A DNA stretch of 64,000 bases from Hordeum vulgare subsp. vulgare (lineage: Eukaryota > Streptophyta > Magnoliopsida > Poales > Poaceae): contig NC_058521.1 of assembly GCF_904849725.1 (NCBI RefSeq), forward strand, positions 145,418,744 through 145,482,743. Direction: 5' to 3'. The notes beneath the pieces were generated by a model. That model was not told the DNA's origin. It saw only the letters and a program-made list of their open reading frames with translations, and made no database searches. Made by a program: the position numbers and the translations under genes. Below are positions 47,135 to 58,093 of the stretch, in pieces (position 1 is the first letter of the stretch; each line of letters begins with the position of its first letter).

Positions 47135-47246
47135 ACCCTTGAGGGCGGTCACCGAACCCGTACAAATGGCAAACCTTGGGGGCGGTCACCGAACCCGTAC
47201 ACGTGGCAACCCTTGGGGGCGGTTACCGATACCCGTACAAATTGCT
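47135..47246. repeat. Three tandem copies of about 38 bp in D
   Basis: Units starting acccttgagggcggtcaccg (47135), accttgggggcggtcaccg (47172) and acccttgggggcggttaccg (47209); 37-38 bp apart. Confidence 0.85.
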
Positions 47247-47771
47247 CGGGGCAATCTCCACAACCTAATTGGAGACCCCGACGCTTGCCGGGAGCTTCAC
47301 ACCACAATGATTGAGCTCCGAGACTCCACCAAGCTTCTAGGACGCCAAAGCATCCACGAAGAACAATATCTAGGGTACTAAGTACCAAAGGTAATAAGCT
47401 TCTCAAACTTCACTTCCACGTATCACCGTGGAGAACTCAAACCGATGCAACTAATGCAATGGCAAGAACACATGAAGTGGTCAAGTCCCTCACACTCAAA
47501 TCCCTCCACAACAACAAAAGCTATGGAGAAAATATGAGAGGAAGAACAAGGAGCTCACAAAGAACTCCAAGATCAAGATCCAAGGGGTTCCCCTCACATA
47601 GAGGAGAAAGTGATTGGTGGAGATGTGGATCTAGATCTCCTCTCTCTTTTCCCTCAAGAACAAGCAAGAATCATTGGAGGGATTGAGAGTAAGCAAGCTC
47701 TAAGAATGTCAACAATGGAGGTAGAACAAGAGCTCAACGGATGGATAAAGCCAAGGAGGAAGAAGACCCCC

Positions 47772-47780
47772 TTTATATAG
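47772..47780 (-). promoter_or_regulatory. TATA box of D
   Basis: tatataaag on the minus strand, 47 bp downstream (in that direction) of the palindrome cluster. Confidence 0.6.
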
Positions 47781-47827
47781 TGGGGGAAGGAATCAGACCG
47801 TTACCCCCACTCTCTGCCCGAGCTCCA

Positions 47828-48080
47828 GCGGTACTACCGCTGGCACTCCAGCGGTACTACCGCTGGCCCCTGGTAGTGCAAAGGCACTACTACCGCCAAG
47901 AAAGTCTTCGCAAAAAGGTCCGTCCACGAACAACCGCTAGGCAGGCGGTACTTAGCTCCTGGAGCGGTACTACCGCTGACCAGGGGCGGTACTACCGCCA
48001 GCCAGCAAAACTACCGCTGGGGCCAGCGGTACTACCGCCAACTCTAGCGGTACTACCGCTAGGTCCAGCGGTACTACCGC
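47828..48080. repeat. Cluster of seven 13-bp palindromes in D
   Basis: gcggtactaccgc occurs at 47828, 47851, 47964, 47986, 48026, 48047 and 48068. It is a perfect palindrome around a central C, often extended to agcggtactaccgct. Half or variant sites lie between (near 47885, 47944 and 48010). Confidence 0.95.
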
Positions 48081-48717
48081 TCGCCAGTGAAACAGCCATA
48101 ACTTTCGCATACGAGCTCCGAATCGAGCAAACCCAAGCTTGTTGGAAATCTTAAGACCATGCAGATATGAAAATGCCAATGATATAGAGATGTGAGTCCT
48201 CTATGAATGAAGAACTGGCAAAAACTCCAACAGCGAAAACATCATAGTAGATGCATATGGACTCCGTCTTCGATGAACTCGAGCTTGTCACGAAGATGAC
48301 CATAAGCTCTAAAACTCACAAAGAGAAACACCAAACAAGAACCAAGAAGTATGATGCAAGGATGCAAATGGTTTGAGCTCCCAACGAACAATACGATCAA
48401 GCTACTCACTTGAGAGCCCCCCTTGATAGTATAGCAATCTATCCTAAACAGAAAACCTATCAAGGGCAAACCTATACCTTGCACCTCGTCCTCTTGAGCT
48501 AGATGATGATGATCTTGGCTTCCTCAAGATGGACCACCTTTCTTGATTGCGTTGGCTTGATGAAGACTAATTGATTGCTCCCCATACTCACTATGGGTGA
48601 GCCACTCTTCAGCATATCTTCACAAGTCCATTGCCACCACAATGGACGGCAAGCTTCAAGCATGATATCTTCGTGCTGATCCACTTGAACTTGCACATCG
48701 CAATCTTGATGACGGTC

Positions 48718-49253
48718 ACAACTTGACGTCATACTTCATGGGTTGTATGAGATCTTCCCTTTGACGCAAGCCCATGGAAACACACCTAACCCCCACATAG
48801 AACTCTCACGAAGACCATGGGTTAGTACACAAACACGTAATGGACAATGCTTACCATACCATGGGATCACTTGATCCCTCTCGGTACATCTTGTACGCGT
48901 TGTGTGTTGATCATCTTGATTTACTCTTTGTCTGAGATCTTGATCAACCATGTGTCTCTATGACCATTCTTTGGATAATACGATCACAACTTGACGTCAT
49001 ACTTCATGGGTTGTATGAGATCTTCCCTTTGACGCAAGCCCATGGAAACACACCTAACCCCCACATAGAACTCTCACGAAGACCATGGGTTAGTACACAA
49101 ACACGTAATGGACAATGCTTACCATACCATGGGATCACTTGATCCCTCTCGGTACATCTTGTACGCTTTGTGTGTTGATCATCTTGATTTACTCTTTGTC
49201 TGAGATCTTGATCAACCATGTGTCTCTATGACCATTCTTTGGATAATACCTTG
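48718..49253. repeat. 268-bp tandem duplication in D
   Basis: The segment starting acaacttgacgtcatacttc at 48718 is repeated at 48986. I see one difference (acgcgttg versus acgctttg), so the copy is recent or was homogenised. Both copies make the same 71-codon minus-strand ORF, which is not a gene. Confidence 0.9.
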
Positions 49254-49410
49254 AATACCACCTTGGTCATCATATAAACTCCTTGAACCCAACAGATGGA
49301 CTTCAAGAAGTGCTTATGGACAAATCCTATAAATATAACTTAAGGCAACCATTAGTCCATAGGAATTGTCATCAATTACCAAAACCACATATGGAGATAT
49401 TTGCTCTAAC

Positions 49411-50465
49411 AGTAGAGGGTCGTCCATCGCTGGATGAAATCGCGCAGGGGCTCATTCTGCTTCTGGACACAGTGCTGGAGCTCCACGAGACCAGCAGGGC
49501 GTTTGCACGTGCCCTCGAAGGTCCTGATGAAGACTCGGGACAGATCTGCCCAGCTGTAGATGCTTGACGGAGCCAACTGGTTCAGCCACGCTCGAGCCGA
49601 GCCATCGAGCATCAGGGGGAGATGTTTCATGGCGACCTGGTCATCTCCGCCACCGATCTGGACCACCACTCGGTAGTCGTCCAGCCACGTTTCTGGCTTG
49701 GACTCTCCTGTGAACTTGCTGATCCCCGTCGCCAATCGGAAGTTGGGAGGGATGTCAGCTGAACGGATGGCCCGACTGAAGCACTCGGGGCCAGAGACGA
49801 TGGTCCTGCTTCCACTCGGACGGTCTCTATCGTGACCATCACGGTGGGCTCGACTCCTGTCGACCTTCCTCTGGGCGATGTACCCTCTTGCGTCGGGCCT
49901 AGGATCATACGGTCACCGACTAAACGCCGATCATCGTGATGTCGGGACCCGTAAGGCCCACCCCGCGGAGGGGTGCGTGAACGGCGACGATCTTCGGGAT
50001 TCATGGAACGGCTGCCCCCTCCGCGTCGCTTATGAGAGTCGGGGCTGAAAACCGACCGATGCGTGTTCGCATGAACAGAACTGTTGTGGATCCTGTTGTG
50101 CGACTGGGAGACCGCCGAATTCTGCTGTTGTGCCATGTGCAACAGGGCACGGATCTGCTCGATCCCTCTACCAGCCTCTGAATTAGTCGGTTGGAGGGAA
50201 TCAGCTATCTTGGCAGCGGCAGCCAGGTTGAGGACGGGTGTGCGGAACACCTCGACGTTCCTGTGGCGAGTGCGCCAACTAGCAGAACGGCGGTGTTGAC
50301 GACGAGCGCCGGATGATTCACCGACCTCATTCTTGTTCCGACCAGTTCGGAGGGGCTTTCATGGGAATCAGCCATGAGAACTTCGGCTGCAGGCCCGCGA
50401 CCCAAGTACTCGGAAGGTAACTCAGTCGGAACTGAGTCCAAGCACTGGGACGGCGGCGCGACCAC
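49411..50465 (-). pseudogene. C Gag, N-terminal and central parts, frameshifted
   Basis: Pieces in order on the minus strand are a segment with VPTELPSEYLGRGPAAE (50205-50465), a His/Arg/Ser-rich stretch with IEQIRALLHMAQQQNSA (49627-50250), and the Gag core KPETWLDDYRVVVQI ... ARAWLNQLAPSSIYSWADL (49406-49735). Element D splits it after WTTLY. At least two frame changes (near 50210 and 49730) break it. The WLDDY and SWADL motifs are those of the grass Gypsy Gag domain. Confidence 0.75.
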
Positions 50466-50821
50466 AACTAACTCGAGGACCGCAACTTGAGAAAACGCAT
50501 TCTATCGCGCCTGGGCATGTCGCACCCAACGCTGGAGCCGCGGACGGTGGGACCGCTTGTTGCGGCGCGTGACGGGGGCGAAGATCAACAACGGGGCCGA
50601 TTGCTGGAGAAGAAGGACGCCGCGGGAACCGGCACGGAAGTGCGTAGCCCCGGGACTGGTGAGCGCTTCGACGTCGAGAGGCGCATCCCGAAGCCATGCC
50701 GAATCGTCGACGATGAAGGAGAGCGCGCCGAAGAGGATCTCATGACCCATGCACAAATCTCCACCGAACGACATGATGAAAAGATGAAGTTGCAAACTCG
50801 CCGGAAGTCGCTTAGACGCCT
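50466..50821 (-). other. Leader region of C
   Basis: Between the primer site and gag. It has GC-rich ORFs on both strands, none recognisable; probably the untranslated leader. Confidence 0.5.
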
Positions 50822-50839
50822 GCCCCACGGTGGGCGCCA
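50822..50839 (-). promoter_or_regulatory. Primer binding site of C
   Basis: On the minus strand tggcgcccaccgtggggc, two bases from the LTR; a common plant Gypsy primer site different from the Asp type of A and B. I leave the tRNA unnamed. Confidence 0.75.
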
Positions 50840-50841
50840 AC

Positions 50842-51374
50842 TGTCGTGGGTATAAGTCTGACAGTAGATGTGTAGGGTACGAAAGGATGGGCAGAGCCTT
50901 AGCTACGGTGAGGATGTATGAGTTCAGGCCCCTCTACGGTGTAGGTAAAAGCCCTACGTCTCAGTGCTCTTGGGAGCTTAGTGTCGAGTGGAATATAGGA
51001 TTACAGTAAATGCCAACCCCCGCACCAGTGGGGAAGGGCGGCTTATATAGAGTGCGCTGCCCTTCACAACGGCCCGGTGGACAGGGGTGGAATAGTGGCG
51101 AATAAATGCCTACGTTACAGGTAACGTATGCCTTAAATGCTAATAATGGTGTATGAAAACGTATGACCGTTGCCCTCCTGGGAGGTTATGATGTACAGAG
51201 TGGAATTCAGTCGGTACGTTAAATACGCTCCGAATGCTCATCACCGACTGGATGATGGGGGAGTCCTTAGTTCAGTCGGAACTGTCTAAGGTCCTTGTCC
51301 TTTATGAAGGGTAGTCCTTGGGTAGGACCTATAAGGCAGGCGTATGACCCTACCCTGGGACTATAACCACATCA
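50842..51374 (-). repeat. 5' LTR of C
   Basis: tgtcgtgggtataagtctga ... ataaccacatca, 533 bp; a TATATAAG box on the minus strand lies near 51044-51052. Confidence 0.9.
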
Positions 51375-51576
51375 ATTCCGTTTGGACTCCGTTTAATATT
51401 CTTATGTGAAAAAGGTCAAAAACGCGGAAAAAACAGATACTGGCACTGGGCACTGAGTTAATAGGTTAGTCCCAAAAATGATATAAATTAGCATATATAT
51501 GCATATAAAACATCCCAAGTTGATAATATAGTATCATGGAACAATCAAAAATTATAGATACGTTGAAGACGTATCA
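51375..51576 (-). repeat. A2 3' LTR, segment 3 of 3
   Basis: Starts with attcc, the right target copy of C, and ends ...gaagacgtatca. It matches the end of the A2 5' LTR (about 56803-57003). The three segments sum to about 1568 bp once the duplicated attcc is counted once. Confidence 0.85.
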
Positions 51577-51591
51577 AGCATCCCCAAGCTT
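51577..51591 (-). promoter_or_regulatory. Polypurine tract of A2
   Basis: Minus strand aagcttggggatgct directly before the LTR; the same as in A1. Confidence 0.75.
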
Positions 51592-54472
51592 AACTCCCGC
51601 TCGTCCTCGAGTAGGGAAGTGATAAAGACCGAATTTTTGATGTGGAATGCTACCTAACATATTTGTTCTTTGTAACTTCTTTATTGTGGCATGAATGTTC
51701 AGATCCATAAGATTCAAAAAAATAGTTTAATATTGACATGAAAACAATAATACTTCAAGCATACTAGCAAAGTAATCATGAACTTTTGAAATAACAAGGC
51801 CAAAGAAAGTTATCCCTACAAAATCATATAGTCTGGCTATGCTCCATCATCCCCACACAACGAATTTAAATCATGCACAACCCCGGTATTGGCCAAGTAA
51901 TTGTTTTCGCACTCTTACTTTCTCAAACTTTTTCAACTCTCACGCAATACATGAGCGTGAGCCATGGATATAGCACTATAGGTGGAATAGAGTGTGGTGG
52001 ACGTTGTGAGGCAAAAAGGAGGAGATGGTCACATTGACTCGGCGTATCAATGGGTTATGGAGATGCCCATCAATAGATATCAATGCGAATGAGTAGGGAT
52101 TGCCATGCAACGGATGCACTAGAGCTATAAGTGTATGGAAGCTCAAAAATAAAAACTAGTGGGTGTGCACCCAACTTACTTTCTCACGATGACCTAGGGA
52201 AATTTTGAGGAAGCCCAAGCCAAGTTATATAATGAAAATTTCCACTAGTATATGGAAGTGACAAAACAAGAGACTCTCTATCATGAAGAACATGGTGCTA
52301 TTTTGAAGCACAAGTGTGGAAAAAGATAGTAGCATTGTCCCTTCTCTCTTTTTCTCTCATTTTTTTTGTTTGGGCTCTTTGGGCTCTTTTTCTTTCATTT
52401 CATTTTTTTCTTTTTTTTGGTGGGCATCTTTGGCCTCTTTTTTATTTCCTCACATGGGAAAATACTCTAATAATGATGATCATCACACTTTTATTTACTT
52501 ACAACTCAATACTTAGAACAATAATGACTCTATATGAAATGCCACCGGCAGTGTACCGGGATGTGCAACGATCTAGCTTAGCGTATGACGTTCAAACATC
52601 TCGCTAGCTATCTTATGATCATGCAATGGCAATATGGAAGTGATGGCACATGTCATGAGACAGAACGGTGGAAGTTGCATGGCAATATATCTCGGAATGG
52701 CTACGAAAATGCCATAATAGGTAGGTATGGTGGCTGTTTTGAGGAAGGTATATGGTGGTTTTGTGCACCGGCGAAAGTTGCGCGGCACTAGAGAAGCTAG
52801 CAATGGTGGAAGGGTGAGAGTGCATCTATACCATGGACTCAAATTAGTCATGAAGAACTCATATACTTATGGCAAAAGTTTTATTAGTCATCGAAACAAA
52901 GTGCTAAACACTTACTCCTAGGGGAAGGGTTGGTAGGAGTTAACCATCACGCGATCCCGACCGTGACACAAAGGATGAAAATCAATAAATCAATTATGCT
53001 CCGACTTCCTAACATAGCGGTTCACCATACGTGCATGCTACGGGAATCACTAACCTTAACACAAGTATTTCTAGATTCACAACACCCTACAATATCCATA
53101 TCTCAAAACTAATTGTGAGGAATCAAACTTCTCTTACTAATAAATGCACTTGAATATGAAAGTTTTTATTATATCCTCTTTGGATGCCTATCATATTTAG
53201 GACTAATTTCATAACACACGCCAATTACCAAGTTACTTAGAGAGAGCGCTCCCAAAATGATATAAGTGAAGATCGAGAGTTTTTATTTCTACAAAATATG
53301 ACACCGCCGTGCTCTACAAAGATTTTAGTGAAGCACTAGATAAAAATTATATAGCTCAAAAGATATAAGTCAAGCTCATGGGAGCAAAATTATCTAGCTC
53401 AAAAGATATAAGTGAAGCACATGCGAGCTAAATTGCCTAACTCAAAAGATATAAGTGAAGCTCATTGAGTATTCTAACAAATTCACGATGAGTGCATGTC
53501 CCTCTCAAAAGGTGTGTATCAAGTATGATTGTGATAATACAAAAAGCAAATACTCCTATAATACACGACATTCCAAGAAAAACACATATCATGTGGTAAA
53601 TAAAAATATAGCTCCAAGTAACGTTACCGATGGATTGAAGACGAAAGAGGGGATGCCTTCCCGGGGCATCCCCAAGCTTAGGCTTTTAGTTGTCCTTGAA
53701 TTTGGCTTGGTATGACTTGGGCATCTCCAAGCTTAGGCTCTTTCCACTCTTTATTCCATTGTCCATAAGAACATCACCCAAAACATGAAAACTTCACAAC
53801 ACAAAACTTAAACAGAAACTCGTGATATCATTAGCATAAGAAAAAAAACCACCAACTTTTTAGGTACTTAAGTAAACTTAATTTACATTTAAATTATGTG
53901 ATATTACTGTATTATCACTTCTCCATGGCTCGTACCCCCCGATACTAACCATAGTTTCATCAAAATAAGCAATCAACACAACAAAAACAAAATCTGTCAA
54001 AAACAGAACAGTCTGTAGCAATATGTCTATTTGGTATACCTCTGCTATCCCGAAAATTCTGAAACAATTCTTAAAATTAGGGAAATTTTCATATCAATCA
54101 GAAGCAAAAAGAATCAACTCAAAATCTCTTGCTGGACAGGAATTAAAAATAATTTCGTGAGCACAAAGTTTTTGTCTTTTCTCCGCATGATTAAACAACT
54201 ATCACCAAAACTAATCATAAAGGTTATACTTGGCACAAACACTAATTAAAACATAAAAAACAAAATCATAACAGAAACATGATGGTGTGGACTCAACAAA
54301 ATAGAAAGTAAAAAGCAAAAATAATTTTTTTCATTGGGTTGCCTCCCAACAAGCGCTATTGTTTAACGCCCTTAGCTAGGCGTAAGGCAATAAAATCAAG
54401 TATTGTTATCTTTCGTGCTAAAACCACTCATACCATCATCATTACTAGAGAGTTCTTTAATTTTATCAATAA
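51592..54472 (-). other. Non-coding internal region of A2
   Basis: No supported gene in 2.9 kb. Segments match the A1 internal region in reverse. Near 53395-53465 a phrase with caaaagatataagtgaagc is repeated three times. A duplicated PPT-like ccccaagctta occurs near 53670 and 53728. Confidence 0.7.
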
Positions 54473-55207
54473 TTATACTCCTAATAGGCAACAAACATAA
54501 TCATTAGTGATGATAGGGTTTTTTAAGATATCAAGATAGGTAGGGTGAACACTCAACATTTTAAGATCTTCATCTCTCTTACTAGATGGTTCACCATTAT
54601 TTTTAGGAACATAAACAAGCTTAGTGGCCTTATTGTGGGCAAAATTTGGAGTGTTCTGAACAGCAGCAAAAGCGGAACCCAAGTTGGTTATAACTTCCGC
54701 TTGTTTGCCAATTCTAGCGGAATCATGATCTAGTTTTTTGTTAACTATGGGTTCCTTCTCCTTTAAATTTTTCAAAGTCATTCCCACCTTGGATCCATAT
54801 TGAGAGATTTGATTGTGGATATTTTTATCCAAATTTTCAATGAGTTCTATCGTCGCAACTTTATTTTCAATAATATCCAGCCTACGCATCACATGTTCCA
54901 AAGTTAACGTAGTTCCATTAACCATGAGTGGGGGTGAGCCTACCAAATTTATTAAAGCACTATAAGAATCAACGGTATGGCTACCCAAGAAATTTCCGCC
55001 TACGATGGTGTCAAGAACATACCAATTACGAGGGGAAATACCCACATAAAAATTGCGAAGTAGAACGGTAATAGATTTGTTACGAGTAGATCTATTCTGA
55101 GCATTGCAAATTCTATACCAAGCATCTTTTAAGTTTTCTCCCTCATTTTGTTTAAAGTTAAGAACCTCGCTCTCGGGAGTAATGATCATAGCGATAGGAC
55201 TAGCCAT
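54473..55207 (-). CDS. A2 Gag-like protein
   Basis: The open frame begins upstream at 55423 but overlaps the leader; the likely start is the ATG at 55207 (MASPIAMIITPE), giving 244 codons. It contains FKQNEGENLKDAWYRICNAQ and LLRNFYVGISPRNW, the core of the plant retrotransposon Gag domain, then a long charged region ending in CLLGV. No zinc knuckle, protease or RT follows, so the element depends on a partner for the enzymes. The frame is uninterrupted, which is notable in this decayed window. In the virus-like particle Gag packages element RNA. Confidence 0.7.
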   Translation of the reverse strand: MASPIAMIITPESEVLNFKQNEGENLKDAWYRICNAQNRSTRNKSITVLLRNFYVGISPRNWYVLDTIVGGNFLGSHTVDSYSALINLVGSPPLMVNGTTLTLEHVMRRLDIIENKVATIELIENLDKNIHNQISQYGSKVGMTLKNLKEKEPIVNKKLDHDSARIGKQAEVITNLGSAFAAVQNTPNFAHNKATKLVYVPKNNGEPSSKRDEDLKMLSVHPTYLDILKNPIITNDYVCCLLGV

Positions 55208-55413
55208 AAGGATAAGTAGACTAACCCACACAAGCAAACAGAAAGTAAGCGAAAGAAAGGGGCGAACCAAAAAGGCAAAATAAAGAAAGGCAAATATTTT
55301 CGTGATTTTTTTTAGAAGTGGGGGAGAGGAAACCGAGAGACAAATGGAAAATGATGTAAATGCAAGAGATGAGTTTGCGATAGGTACTTGGTAGATATGC
55401 TTCACTTGAATAC

Positions 55414-55431
55414 TCCCCAACAATGGCGCCA
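55414..55431 (-). promoter_or_regulatory. Primer binding site of A2 (tRNA-Asp type)
   Basis: Minus strand tggcgccattgttgggga, three differences from the tRNA-Asp complement, 11 bp from the LTR. Confidence 0.75.
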
Positions 55432-55442
55432 GAAATTCTTCC

Positions 55443-57003
55443 TGCTACTTCTTGATCTTGCATTGGTTTTACCCTTGAAGAGAAAAGGATGATGCAGCAA
55501 AGTAGAGGTAAGTATTTCCCTCAGTTTGTGAACCAAGGTATCAATCTAGTAGGAGTATCAAGATGAGGCACCAAGGCACCTGCGCAAAAACAAACAAACT
55601 TGCACCGAACGGGATAAAGGGGTTGTCAATCCCTTTACGATTACTTGCAAAGTGAGATCTGATACTGATAATAGGTAAGTATAAATAAATAAATAAAAGT
55701 GCAGCAAGCTATTTTTGGTATTTTTTTATGTAGATCTGAATATATAATGTGTAAAATAGACCCGGGGGCCATAGTGTTCACTAGAGGCTTCTCTCATGAT
55801 AGCAAGTATTACGGTGGGTGAACGAATTACTGTCGAGCAATTGATAGAATCGCGCAAAGTCATGATGATATCTAAGGCAATGATCATACATATAGGCATC
55901 ACGTCCGAGACAAGTAGGCCGATACTTTCTGCATCTACTATTATTACTCCACACATCGACTGTTGTACAGCATGCATCTAGTGTATTAAGTTCATAACAA
56001 ACAGAGTAACACCTTAAGCAAGATGACATGATGTAGAGGGATAAATCCATGCAATATGATAAAACCCCATTTTTTCACCCTTGATGGAAACAACACGATG
56101 CGTGCCTCGCTACCCCTTCTATCACTAGGTGAGGACACCGCTCGGTATGAACCCAAAACCAAGCACTTCTCCCATTGCAAGAATTATAGATCAAGTTGGC
56201 CAAACGAAATCCATAACTCGAAGAGAATTACAAGAATTCGAAATCATGCATATAAGAAATCAGAGGAGACTCAAATAATATTGATAGATAATCTGATCAT
56301 AAATCCGCAATTCATCGGATCTCGACAAACACACCGCAAACGAAAGTTACATCGGATAGATCTCCATGAAGATCATGGAGAACTTTGTTTTGAAGATCCA
56401 AGAGAGAGAAAAAGCCATTGAGCTACTAGCTATGGACCCGAAGGTTTGTGGTGAACTACTTACGCAACACCGAAGAGGCAATGGTGTTGATGAAGAAGCC
56501 CTCCGTGTCCGAATCCCCCTCTGGCAGGGCACCAGAATGGTCCCCAGATGGGATCTCGCGGAAACATAAGCTTGCGGCGGCGGAGAAGTATTTTCGTGGC
56601 TCTCTCTATTGGTTTGGGGATTTTAGGGAATTTATAGGCGAAATAGGTAGGGCAAAGGAGGCACGGTGGGGCCACGAGCCAGCTAGGCGCCCCCCTGGGG
56701 CGCGCCTAGGGGGCTCATGGCCTCTTCCTTGGCCCTCTACCTTGGTTCTCGAGTCTTCTGGATCCCTTCTGTTATGAAAAAAAATCAACCCGAAGGTTTT
56801 ATTCCGTTTGGACTCCGTTTAATATTCTTATCTGAAAAAGGTCAAAAACACGAAAAAAAACAGAAACTGGCACTGGGCACTGAGTTAATAGGTTAGTACC
56901 AAAAATGATATAAAATAGCACATAAATGCATATGAAACATCCCAAGTTGATAATATAGTAGCATGGAACAATCAAAAATTATAGATACGTTGGAGACGTA
57001 TCA
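55443..57003 (-). repeat. 5' LTR of A2
   Basis: tgctacttcttgatc ... ttggagacgtatca, 1561 bp; intact. By eye it differs from the 3' LTR by about 10 in a 190-base stretch near the start. Confidence 0.9.
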
Positions 57004-57877
57004 ACTACTCAGAGTCATCCAGATTGGTGTTAAGGCTTGCATCAATGCAACCCTTTACGGAGAGTTCTTTTATCACCTCCATAATCAAGAACTATTTCCT
57101 TAGTCCTCAAGTTACTAAGGAGAATTTTGACCGTTGTCGAGTTGCTCGTGTACCCCTTGACAGACTCATGGCAAGTCACACATTAGTTGTGGTACACAGC
57201 ATGACATACTATAGTGCCTACGGCTAAGGCATAGGGGACGACCTTCTTCCTTTCTCTTTCTTCTACCGTGGTCGATCTTTGAGTCTTACTCAAATTCACA
57301 CCTTACAACACAGCCAAGGACTCCTTCTTTGACCGATCTATTTTTAAGTCCTTCAAACTTTTGTCAAGGTATACATTCATTGAAAGTTTTATCAAGCGTA
57401 TAGATCTTGAAGCTTAATGTTCAAGTAGCTTTATCCAGGTTTTTCTTTGAAAAACTTCTTTCAAGAAACCCTATATGCTTTACAAAAATCCTACATCATT
57501 TCCGATCAACAATATGTTCACCACATATACTTATCAAAAATTCTATAGTGCTCCCACGCACTTTCTTGGAAATACAAGTTTGTCATAAACTTTGTATAAA
57601 CCCAAAAGCTTTGATCATCACATCAAAGCATATATTCCAACTCCGAGATGCTTGCTCCAGTCCATAGAATGATCGTTGGAGCTTGCGTCCTCATTAGCAT
57701 CCTTAGGATTGACAAAACCTTCTGGTTGTATCACATACAACCTTTCGTGAAGGAAACTGTCAAGGAAATAATGTTTGACATCCATCTGCCAAATTTCGTA
57801 ATCGAAAAATGCAGCAACTCTAACATAATTCCAACAGAGTTTACCATCTCTACGAGTGGGAAAGTCTCATCTTAGTC
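57004..57877 (-). pseudogene. Angela-like internal region, second half, with decayed Copia RT
   Basis: Resumes the element broken at 24522. On the minus strand FDYEIWQMDVK (about 57776-57810) marks the Copia-type reverse transcriptase (RVT_2), followed by a region near 57700 resembling MIQPEGF. The rest of pol is heavily decayed and shows no long ORF. It is cut off near 57877, where the chromovirus begins, so most of the Angela pol, gag and 5' LTR are missing. The joint looks like a deletion, not an insertion. Confidence 0.75.
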
Positions 57878-58056
57878 AACCCGACCGATCCTACCGTGAG
57901 CATCCAGTTGCAGTTCTTGAGGCGACTGAGCGGAAGACCCGCAGTAAGTCAATCAAGTTTCTCGAGGTGCAATGGTCACATAATTCTGACAAAGAGGCCA
58001 CTTGGGAGCGCGAGGATCACCTCCGTTCCGAATTTCCAGAGTTCTTTCAGTCCTAG
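57873..58056 (+). pseudogene. Chromodomain at the integrase end of a Tekay-type chromovirus (5' truncated)
   Basis: Encodes REHPVAVLEATERKTRSKSI, FLEVQWSHNSDKEATWERED and ends FPEFFQS at 58056. The HPVAVLEA...VQW...EATWERED pattern is the C-terminal chromodomain of plant chromoviruses, which may steer integration to heterochromatin. All earlier domains are missing. Frame set by alignment; the Met at 57856 lies in the Angela part and is not a real start. Confidence 0.8.
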
Positions 58057-58082
58057 ATCTTGGGTCGAGATCTTTTTGTAGT

Positions 58083-58093
58083 GTGGGAGAGTT
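58083..58093 (+). promoter_or_regulatory. Polypurine tract of the chromovirus
   Basis: gtgggagagtt directly before the LTR start. Confidence 0.65.

Larger units (their letters stand above)
46710..49410 (-). mobile_element. Element D: probable solo LTR, 2.7 kb
   Basis: 2701 bp with TG...CA ends and a perfect 5-bp target duplication gtaga (46705-46709 and 49411-49415). No gag or pol. On the minus strand it starts tgttagagcaaatatctcca. A TATATAAAG box (47772-47780) on that strand suggests the LTR reads on the minus strand. It holds a 38-bp repeat, a palindrome cluster and a 268-bp duplication. It may instead be a non-autonomous element with no internal genes, but solo LTR is simpler. Confidence 0.8.
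36062..51374 (-). mobile_element. Element C: Tat-lineage Gypsy with antisense gene
   Basis: LTRs of 534 and 533 bp, perfect target duplication attcc (36057-36061 and 51375-51379), primer site at the high-coordinate end, then gag, protease, RT, two RNase H domains and integrase on the minus strand. A tandem array and an antisense gene fill the space before the 3' LTR. Two RNase H domains, no chromodomain and extra antisense ORFs are traits of the Tat lineage. D interrupts gag. Without D it is 12.6 kb. Confidence 0.9.
24523..57003 (-). mobile_element. A-type Gypsy element A2 with nested elements B, C and D
   Basis: A minus-strand relative of A1 inserted into the Angela element. 5' LTR at 55443-57003, primer site at 55414-55431, Gag-like ORF at 54473-55207, polypurine tract at 51577-51591. 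The 3' LTR is split into 24523-25775, 35944-36061 and about 51380-51576 by B and C. Without B and C the element is about 7.0 kb. No pol is present, so it is non-autonomous. Confidence 0.9.

Noticed and set aside
47741..48154. 137-codon plus-strand ORF in D
   Set aside because: Built by the palindrome cluster; the repeated Val-Leu-Pro pattern comes from the repeat.
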